A stretch of DNA of 64,000 nt from Sipunculus nudus. Its lineage: Eukaryota; Annelida; Sipuncula; Golfingiida; Sipunculidae. Shown in pieces: positions 1 to 11,500 of the stretch (the stretch's first letter is position 1; each line of letters starts with the position of its first letter). Location of the stretch: NCBI GenBank assembly GCA_026874595.1, contig CM049309.1:55712079-55776078 (forward strand), given 5' to 3'. Below the pieces are notes generated by a model, which ran no database searches, had not been told where the DNA came from, and saw only the letters and a list, made by a program, of their open reading frames with translations. Position numbers and translations under genes: made by a program.

Positions 1-496
1 ACAATTTTCGCCTCTTGTGTATTTGTATGAACAGTCCTTAAAAGAATGAATGGGCATATGAAAAGGTCCTCTATATCGACCTTGTTAACTTTTATTAAAT
101 ATATGTATATAGTGTATAATCCGTTACCCGCTATATTCCCATTTATAATATAAAAAAAATAAGCAGTTTAATTCCAAATGCGAAGAGTGTAAAGATAAAA
201 TGAGGAACGCCTAATTAGCCATAACGGAACCATCAACATATGCAAATAATTTATCATCTGAGAAGTTAGTTGGTACTGTTTTGTCCAACATTTCCCCCCA
301 AATTACAAGTTCTTCTCATTATAATAAATTAATATCAGACCTCTGAATATTTTCTCACCAGTACTTTACTGTTTGAAAATTACGCTTGAGAGAACGCAAG
401 CCAAATATAAGCCAACATCTTCCTGTGGAAACTATAAACAATTAAAGGATAACATGGGCTCTCTTGTATCATGATTGGAGTGATTTTAAATTGCAG

Positions 497-662
497 AACC
501 CCTCCTCTTCTTCTGATGTCAATTGACGCTTTTCATACTGATTATCTGAAGAAGAATCTGACACCGACCATCCAAAGGCTGTATGATTGTGGAACGTCGG
601 CCCCGGCCATGAGGAGCGTATATCCCACCGTCACATACCCTAACCATTATTCTATTGCTACG
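497..662 (+). CDS. Gene 1 exon 1: start of phosphodiesterase domain
   Basis: Follows ttgcag and ends before gtcagt. Encodes PPLLLMSIDAF with the first metal aspartate and VTYPNHY with the nucleophile threonine (Y replaces the usual F). Begins with the third base of a split codon. Confidence 0.
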
Positions 663-2202
663 GTCAGTATCTTTATCATTATTACACCTGTCAGGGGTTA
701 GACAGTACTGACCTATTTTAGATCAACGACAAGTAATAACCAGCCAGAATTCATCAACATATCCACTGCCGCCATTTCTACTGTGATTTTTTTTTTTTGG
801 TAACGTATCAGTTAGGTAATTAGTAAATTACATGTATTACTATTATGTAGTTATTATTTCAATTTAAAGTTATGTTAAACCAGATATTTAGTGTAAAAAT
901 ATCTTGTGTGTACAACTATTTGTTCATAAACAAATCTATTTAGCAATGATATAGGTAGCCGTCAAGAGATTGTTGTAAAATGTCATTAAAAATGACAATG
1001 TCACAAAAAGCTACACTATTCCAGAAAAAAATCATTAATATTTAGCAGACATAAATGAGGAACATGCGGACTTACAATATACCAGTGACTAAGTACATTG
1101 TTTAATTATTATTTATTTTATTTTATTATTATTATTATTATTATTTTGCTTTTGCTGGCCTTGAATGTCGAAACCATCTTTAAACATTTGTAAAGTCATT
1201 GGAAGTAGCCACATGACAAAGCAAAATAATGTTGAAATCAGAGTTCCAAGAGTTTCATGTTAGGGGTTAATTCCACGTATACCCAGTCATTAGAACCAAG
1301 CGACATTTGCAACTGAGAACCAGTATAACCAGTGTATCTAATTCACTATTAACTCTTATCAAATCTAAATGACCTCTTACCCGGCCATGCTCAACGTGGC
1401 AAGTAAAGGCAGAAAGGTTCCCTTACCGTGACTGGTGAATTGGGACACAAGGAATGATTCGATTTCTTTATGAATTTATTTTGTTTTTGTTATATGAACG
1501 TCCACTCGTTTTATTTTCTTTTACAGGGCCTGTACCCCGAGAGTCACGGCATTATCGATAACAGCATGTATGACGTGTCGATGGGCGCGTACTACTCTTT
1601 CCCAACAGACAATAAAACAGATCCAAGATGGTGGCATGGAGAACCAGTATGTCGGCCTCGTGGATGAATATGAAACTCTAATACCTAAAGCGGAATCACA
1701 AAAACAACTAAATTGCTTATCCAATTGACCTTATTTTAATAATAACATCAGACGATAGAAGAAATTACTTCATTTAGTAAACATTTTCTCTGCGAAGGGC
1801 AGTAATTAATCAATTTGCTGATGGTTATTTTAACTGCCCAATCACATATTTTAATAAGATGTTGAAAAGTTTTGTTTTCTTTAAAAAAGTGGAATAAATA
1901 CGTCATCATTACTTTAACTACAACTACATTAATATGTTTTATGTACTTTTAATGATTATCAAATTCACATATATTTCGTCTGTGTTAAGCTCTGGAATAC
2001 TGTGGAGAAAAATAACAAGACCAGCATGATTATTATGTGGGCTGGAGCTGAATCTGCAATACAAGGTAGATATCTCTTGATTTACCGTCATCACAGTTCT
2101 CTTAATGTGTTCCTCACCGATTAACGGGACTTATAACAGGTAATGTTTATATATTATTTAAATGCAAACATTTTTAAATCACCGTGCACTCACACTTATA
2201 TA

Positions 2203-2243
<41 letters not shown>

Positions 2244-5200
2244 CCTTTGTCGGTTTTTTTTTTCAGACATGAGACCGACACGTTATTATGAGTATAACGA
2301 GTAAGTGTATTTATTTACTTTTTTTCTTCATTTATTTACTTTTCTTCATAGACATATTCATGTAGATATCAGAGAAGGCACCAATAATTGTCGTTTTTTT
2401 TAATAGTGAAGAAATTTTCTCTCTCCAGACGAAAATGTGAATGTTGAAGAATCATTGAGTATTGCTAAACATTGTCAACGAAAAGAAAATCTTGATATTT
2501 CTCAGGGACATCCGAGAGAGAGAGAGAGAGAGAAAGGGGGGGGGGGGGGGGGTGATATTAAACAACTATTAATTCTAGCATAATTAAGTATACTAGTAAG
2601 ATGTTGCCATAGATGTTCTGCGCTCGTAATGCGGGACTAAACTTCTTATGATCAGTTTGTAACAAGTATGTTTAATTATTTTATTACAAAATGATGGATT
2701 ACGATGACCGGATGGACACGGTCCTCCCGTAACTTGTCTGATCTGAGGGCGTGAATGGGCCAGACATCATCATTTTCAACTGAAGCTCTGATGATTCTAC
2801 GCGCTGGTTATGGTGGTAGTCCATCTGTCCGAAGAAGAAGACTTTCATTCGCCTACAGCATTTCTTCTTTGGATTGGAATGTGGCCCATCGGCCCTTATC
2901 AAGAGGCAATGGACAGTGGGGGCATTTGACGGCTGACAGAGTGTCTTTGCGGAGTTGTTCCTATGTGGTCCTCCCAAGCCTTTGCGCCGGTATTTTTACC
3001 AGTTAGAAGGTATTTGCTGGGCTACTTCTCCAGCTTCTTAGGTTTGCCTGTGCTCCACTAAAGGTTTTTTTTAATGATACACTACGCATTTCTTTGGTCG
3101 GCCTCGATATCTTTTGTCCCGTGCGTGTTCTGCATACAGTAGGCGTTTGGGTATGCGGTGTTCTCCCATCAACCCATCGTAGTTTGATCTGTTTAACTTT
3201 GGATTCGATGCATGATACAGTGAGCTAAGTCCGAGGACCTGAAGGTTGGAGATACGACCCCGCCAAAGAGTTTACTTGTGTCCGTTTTCCGAAGTTTTGT
3301 AAGTGTAAGTGTCGTAAGTTTTGTTCTCTAAGCGAAGTGTTATGAAGCCGCGATAGAGTCCGACTTGTATCGCTGATTCAAGAATCAAATTCTTTATTCA
3401 ATAAGCCGTCGTGGTACCTACCACGTACTTGAAGCCTTAATGTTTTTACCTTGGCACCGTCTGTAGTTATAGCTGGTGCTGGTTGCTTGGTGTTTGACGC
3501 GGTTTGATTGTGCATTTGCAAAAATCTGTGGAGCAAAGAAGACTCGATCAAGCTGCAAGCTGTAATATGGCTGCTTATTGGTTTCTTTCCTCACAATCGA
3601 AGAAAAGTGTTTGCTTAAGCATATCTTTTTTGTTATTGTTCTCGCTGTAAGGTGGTTATGGTCAAATAGTGAACAGTCAATATTGTCAACCTGTCAACAG
3701 TGAACAGGTCAGGTACATCCTTTTCGCTTTTCGCATAAGACAGCCTGCCCTTGAGGAAAATATCGTAGAAGACAGGATTTGGTATGTAGCATTATTTCAC
3801 ACAACTGCTCATTTTCAAAGCTGCTGTCATATCTCAACATAGATGACGGGCCCAGTGAGGACTTTATGTCTTCTACAACTCATGTGCGCTGACTTCAGGT
3901 TCAGATCACAGGCGCTTGACCCAAAGTCAACAAACTTGGCGACAATTAGAGGGTATTCTGAATATAAATCAATGCAATCTAAATACTTGGCCGGTCTTCA
4001 GGTTGACCTTTTTATGGTAATGAACATACACATCCCTGTGTTTGCTATAGACATATTAATTACTGTGTCTAGTGTTTATAATATTTGAATATTCCTATAC
4101 ATTTGAGACGAAGTCTTAGCGCGTTATCTCGATCCAAGATGGCAGGATTCATACCTCGTGGTTGTTAGTAGGTTGACGGGATAAGTTATAGAAGTGTTAT
4201 AGATTGAAATTCAAAATAACGTGTTTTGTTGGGACAAGATGGTTTATTTAAGGTGTGAGACCCCTCAAAGCGTTAAGGATAAACGAGTTTAATTAGTGAT
4301 AATCTGATAGAAAGGCCGGTGTGGGCCGGAGCCATATTATCCTGTAATTGTCGCCCAGGCCAATTTTTGTTGACATTGTCACAAACGCCTGTGGTTCAGA
4401 CTCCTATATTAATTGCATTTACAGATATGTTCTCCTTAAATTTTAACGATGTACATGGAACGAGGCACGCCATTTTGAAACCAGTATAGATTGGAGCTGG
4501 GCCAGACAGAGAGGGTGTTTTTAGATAGGTAGTGTTTAAACCAGTTTTTCTACGCCCTTCCCTTTCCCATTGTAGGTTGACAGCGCTGTCATTAAGAGAT
4601 GGTCGCCTTCGTGCAGGATTGTGACTGCAACGATTAGTAGTCACCTCCACCTGTTGCTTTGTTACCAAATTAACAAGCAGAATTTGGATCGTATGTGCAC
4701 ATTAGCATACAAGTATTAAATGATGAAAGTGAAAAACGAAACCTTTCGGGGAGAATTTATATTTGGCGAATCATAATTATCTCTTGTTTGGGAGCCTTAA
4801 TATCGAGGGGCGTAGAAAGACGAGGAACTTTCAACGTGCACGACACCTCTATAGCTGAGATCCCAAGTATTCAGGATGGGTCCGCAAGGTACACAGTTAC
4901 CATTTTGTGCCACTAAAAGGCATTAAAGGAATCTAAAGGTACACCACCTCCCACAGAAAAGACTCAGGAATTGAATCACTTTGTTTTTTTGTATCCTAAT
5001 ATTTATTTCAGAACGGTAGATAACGATGACTGGATGGACATGGTCCTGTCGTGGTTAGACGGTTCTGAGGGGGTGAGGCCAGATTTTATCATCTTCTATC
5101 TGAAAGATGTTCTTGATGCTGCGGGTCACAAAGCAGGCGCTGAAAGTGGAAAGGCAGGTTTTTCATGTTAAAATTCATGTTTATGGTTCACCTGTAAACC

Positions 5201-5451
5201 ATGTTATAGGACAATCTCGTTGGTGCATGTTAATGTTTATAATACTCAAGAGTTTTCATTGACGACCTGTTTAATATTTTGAATAATGAACATTATGCAG
5301 GGAACATTACACGTCCTCATATTGACATTTATATCATATATGTGCATCAGCCTGTCCTTTAGTGCGGACCGTGCTGACAAAACCCCTGCTAAACCGCCTG
5401 GACTTCTTTGTCTTGAGGAAGACACGTCTCCTTAAGTCCTTCTTCGTGACG

Positions 5452-5503
<52 letters not shown>

Positions 5504-8500
5504 TATACAGAGCTATTAACTTCGATAATTGCAACAGACCCGAGTTCAATGTCCTCTAACATTGCAATTACAAATTTCTAAGAAGGATTGTACTGACGGT
5601 CACAGCAGGTTGGATGAGATTCTCATTACCTTCAGAAGCAATATTGTTATGACGTTGACAGGTAGATGACGCATTGATTCAACTTGACAAGTCCACCAAG
5701 AGGCTGATGGACACTTTATACCGACGGAGGACACATAACTGTGTCAATATCATCATTGTTTCTGATCACGGTACGTTTCACTGTAAAAACAAAGTATCTT
5801 AGTATTTTTTGTTGCATTTGGCACATGGAAATAGTGATTTTGTCTTAATATTCATAAATCATATTTTTTGTTGTTTGCAGAGAAAAAATATCAAACAATG
5901 AAATACAGAAATGCAGTGGTCGTGACCACCACACAGTACCACATGTCTTTTCCAACCAACCCAGCAAAAAAAACATAATTCAGCAAAAAGTATGAATTTT
6001 TATTAATGAACGTTTCATTTGATACCTCAGGAATGAATGACGCAAATTGTCAAGAAAGACAGTCCGGCGTCCGTAATCTAATCGACGAGAGAAACATGTA
6101 CGTGTGGAAAGGCGCAGCGGGCAGGCTCTCTAACAAGTACCGCAGTGATAGATACGACGGACCCTTCTACCATGTCGACCAGGTGGACCAAGGTGGGAAG
6201 CAGAGGCACATACAAAATGAACTCATTACAATCTGAGCCAATATAGACACATACAGACAACGTACCATTTTACCCCGTAGACCAGTATGGGTAACAAGGA
6301 GAACACGTTCGGTAGATATTCAATTCTCAGTTAATAATTGCAGACTGCACAGGTACTGTCAGAAATTACCTTCTTTTTCCTGCTTGGACAGTATTTTAGT
6401 TAGCGGAGTGAGTCCTTTTTGAGTTAAATGTATTCTTGATTTGAAAAGACTCGATTTGTTGTTAGTTAAGGAATACTCTGCCAAAAGCTTATTTTCAAAA
6501 TATTGGAAAGGTGTTTATATCATTTCAGTGCCTGTCGATAGATTTATTGAGAAGCTTGAATGTAAAGTCGAAGGCGTGAAAGTTTTTGAGAAACAAATGT
6601 TCCCAAAGAGACATCACTATGCCAACAGCATTCGAATTGATGACGTTATCCTTAATGTAGAGGACAAATGGATGGTTGCAGAGTAAGTGGCAATGTGGCT
6701 TCAGGTGAAATGCTTATTGCATTATTTCTGTTCGTAAAATTGAATGCTTTTCAATGTCTATTTTTTTCTACTAAGCTGCTCATGTAAAATTACGAAACTG
6801 GAGAAAGAGATGATTTTTTATTTGTAAATAAATTTTCTTTTCTGGCAGATGGAAGAACGCTACTGGATTATGTGTTTTGAAGGGCATACATGGTTACGAT
6901 GAGGTTCTACCCACGATGAAAGTGAGACAGTTTTTCGCGCATGTTTTCACAACCGTTTCTCTAGTCTCGCAGGTGTTTTAATCATATTTTCATGTGTCAT
7001 ACTATATCTAGCCCATACGGCAAACATAGAAATCCGTATCATTGGTGGATTTGGAATTTTATTTCTATGATATTTTTAGGTATTTGTGTCATTTCAGGCT
7101 TTCTTTATGGCACATGGCCCTGATTTTGCCAAAGAAAAGGAAATTGAAGAATTTGAAAATATCGAACTATATAATGTCATGGCACGTAAGTACAATTAGC
7201 ATATTATTTTTATGACTCATTTTGAGATGGTTTTGATAAAAAGTGTAAATCAAATCTGCGTAGATTTTCTACCAATTTCCAGGAGTGTTAGATGTCCCAC
7301 CGGTACTAAACAACGGCACAGAAGGGTCCTTGTACCCGATTTTAAGGAACCCTCCGTCACTTCCGGTTATAGATACAACAGACAGGTACAGCGTCTGTGA
7401 CTACAGAGAGTTAACTGGACACAACAACTCTTGTCCTTGTAATCTTGTGAGTATGATTGCTTTGTTGTTGTACGGAGACACCTCCGTCACTTCTTCTTGT
7501 AGATGTACAACAAATAGGTACTACATCTGTAACTACAGGGATCCATAAGTAAAGGACTATGAGTATCCCTGTTTGCTGACCGGTTTTCTTTTGGTGGATC
7601 AACATATACTTGTTGTTCGTGAATGAGGAACGATTCCGTCATTAGTCAACAGGGGCAATGGAACCTGAAGTGCAAATGCAGAATAATACAGTTATTTTTC
7701 TCCGAATAAACGACCACACAAAGTCCGACGAATAGGGATTGGTGTAGTAGTATGGTCGATGATAATGGACCAAGCAGGTATACGCGTCATATTACAAGTA
7801 CGATGGCCGTAGATTGGATATTTAAGTGAAGTAACAGATGTACAGATAAATTAATAATATGTTTAACTGAGCATTGCATGTGAATTTATTCAAAAAGGGA
7901 GAGTTAACAAGGGTTTCCCGGAATCCCTAAATATGACAACGCTCCTGTCACAGATCCTGTTTGATCTTATGTTTATTAGCCTATTGATATTACGAATCTG
8001 CAGAATGCGTTGGTACTTCATTATCAGCTCGATAATTTGGCGTTAGTAATGCTCATGTATTGATTTGTATCCTATAACCGCAGAGCACGTGACATGACAC
8101 GCATGTTAGTTTCTCATAAACCTTTGTAATATTAACTCATAACGTCCAGTTTCCTCTATTTCACACATGGAATCATTATTTTTTATTTTCATTTTTTCGG
8201 GATGTTAGGAAACAACAGCTGAGCTGAACGAGAGACTGAACAGAACAGAAATTCAAAACAACCAAAGTGTATCTGACCATCTGCCTCACGGGATGCCCGT
8301 CCTGAAAAACAACGACACAGTCTGTATCCTGTACCACGACGACTACGTCTCAGCCTACAGCCATCAACGCAAGATGGCGCTCTGGTCAGCATTCACCCTC
8401 AACAGGGATCAGGTGATGTTCTTGTCTTAATCAAAGTGTATAGCAAAAATGCATCTGTATACACGGTAGACAATCTATCGATGGAATAAAAAAGATTGTA

Positions 8501-11500
8501 TCATAAGCAAGTTAATCGATCGAGTAAAGTAATATCCTCGCTGTCTCCGCTCCTTAGTTCGAAATAGGCTTAGGCCCACGTGGAGAGAATACATATATAC
8601 ATTTTTGTAAAACAACTTTAGCAAAGTTTACCAGTTTGCGCAGATGTTTCGTGGAAATCACCGCTATCGCAGAAAGCGGGATCCAATTTAAATAATGCTT
8701 CAGTGCAACTCATAAAACACGAAGTAACAAAAATAAGCGGCCATGAACATGATAAAGTAGTTGTTAAATATACATCAACGTCTGTACAGAATTAATTCAT
8801 AGCCTTCTGGAGTGAAAGTTGCTTGCTGTTTACGTCAGATCTCAGCTTAGCTGTTATACTAACTGTTACACATATACAGCTCTCTGATGCCGAGACACCA
8901 TGTATAGTTTGTTAAATCTGACCCTTTTGTGGACTATTTGATAATTATTTCAAATCTAGATTTTAATACGTTTAATACGTTTAATGCTTCGACATGGAGA
9001 TACCAGACTGCGTTAGGTCTGATCCAAGGGCAGACCATATATTATTATTCTAACTCTATGTTTAAATACGTTTATAGCTCTCAGAGGTGGAGATACATTG
9101 TACCAGACTTTGTTTGATCGGACTACCCGGGTAGACCTTTTGTTTATCAGTATTCTATGTTAATGTTTTAATACCGTTATAGCTCTCCGAAACAGAGATT
9201 CCGGACTGCGTTAGATCTGACCCCCGGGTGGACCACGTTGACCAGACGACCTGCGATGATTATTCGTCCATAGAAGATCAGATGATCACCCGAGCCAGTC
9301 TTTTCCCGCCACAATTCAGCTCCTCAAATCAGACGATATACGACGCCATTATCCTCACCAACAGCGTCCCCATGTACAAGGGATCAGGTCAGAATGACTG
9401 CTTGTCCCAATATGCGTGTATTTTAAAACTAAAACAAAGGGAAATCGCACCTCAAAATATTAATAACCTAATTACTGTATAAATCCTTCCTTTAAAACTG
9501 TTATTTAACAGAGACTTGTATGCATTGTAGGTTACCAAAAATACATGAATTATCGCCCTTTCTTATTATGTGATATACACAGAATATTTAAAAAAATAAA
9601 TATTAAATACTGTAGATTTATTATCCACAAGGGTTGTCCGCTACAGCGTTTAATGTGCAGAATATACCACAGTTTGTCAGTTTTAAAATCATATTTTTAA
9701 TTCTAATATTGATGTTGCTTTGAAAATACTTTTTATGGCAGTCATTATGGCATATAGTAAACCTGCCAGAGTTATAATTTCCTATGACAACATCTGTCTT
9801 TTGATATCTTATAACTCCCTGCAGTGTTCATCCTAGTGGATAAAATAATTATAGTAATCATAATAATAATAATACTTATAATAAAATCAAACACGTGCTA
9901 TTTCCAGTGATATGGGATCACGTGATTACGTCCGTGGCTAGATGGACACGTGATTACGGCCAGCTTCACGTGATAGTTGGACCTGTGTTTGATTATGATT
10001 TTGATGGTCACTGGGACCCAGTCAGTTTATTACAGAGGTAAGACGTGGGGTCAGAAAAACAAGATTTATTAATCACCTGTGAATGAGAAATTATCTATAT
10101 ACTTGTCGAACATTTACCACATCCATTTTTCGTGTGATTTTTCTGTTTGGTATGGTTTTTTTTTTAAATATATTGAGACACATGTACACAAAGACTAATA
10201 AGTAATAACTTTAAGTTAACTAATGTAATGAAAGAAAAAAAAATAGTAATATCTGGCTGAGACACATCAATAGAGGATCGTGCTTACACAAACAGTTTTT
10301 ACATTAAAAACTGATATAATTCACAGAGTATGTTTACAAGTGTTTGAAGTGAAGGTCGATTTATATGAGACCGTAGCTCTGTTACGCTCCCCAGGCAGCG
10401 GAAATCTTGCGCTTCTAAAGAAGCAACTGATCTCACGCTGCCAGCTTTGACCGTTTATGATATATTTAGACACCAGATGGCGGTTCGTTGTCTGCTGAAA
10501 AAAACGTGCGTATGATGTGACAAGCAGCCAACCAGATGCCAATAAACAACCACTCGACAGGCCTCCTGTCATCGCCCATAGCTGCGATTCAAGCGCCGCT
10601 TGATGAGAGTTTACGGTCGAATTTTAATGCTCCCTCTGTATTCTCGCATCATCGACCAATTCGAATATGTCATTATGACTGTGACTGTGTGAGGTGTTAA
10701 AATCATTTTCATGTTTGATATCACCGAAAAGTTCTTATCCACAAATTATTCTGTGATTGCATTACCAAAGAAGTTGCATTATAATGACAGTTGAAACAGA
10801 ACTGGGCATCATATCTTGTGCAATATTCCCCGTTGACCGTTCACTGAACTAATTGAAGTTGCCTTCTCCTTATGCTTTAGTGGTGGAACTCTTGTAATTC
10901 TGTTATTCTTGTCCAACAAAACGTAACTGCCCGTGGAAATGTTTCATATTTCGAACTGCTTGTCCTGAATGAAGCCCAGTCTACTCGATTAAGCTGTTAG
11001 TTAATAGGATTCCTGTATTAACATCTCTCCTGGACACAAATTTGCCAGATTCCTGGAAAGATTAAGTATCCTCACAAGAAAAGGGTCCCTGTTTAGCTCA
11101 AGAAAATTATTAGGCCTATTTTTTTTCTAACTAGAAATCTTAATTCAAATTAATGCAAGTCTCCTCCATGTGGGGTCCCAGTTGTAGATTGCTCCATTCA
11201 CTTATTCTGAGCACATTTACAGATCCATTCGTACATAAGTGACTTTACATTTGTAAATATTCCTTGAAGACGAATCTAAAGCTGAATCATGTGCCGGATC
11301 CACACCAAAATTTAAAAGATTCTTCATTGGCCCATTTAAAAAATGCCCTGAAAATTTCATGAGACTCTGTTCATGATTGAGTTATATTGTGAAAAACACA
11401 CAGACACACACACGAAAACCCACACGAACGGAGATAAACGATGCCCTGCTGTCGGAGGCACAAATGTCAGCTTTCCCCTACTTTAAATTAATTATCATAT

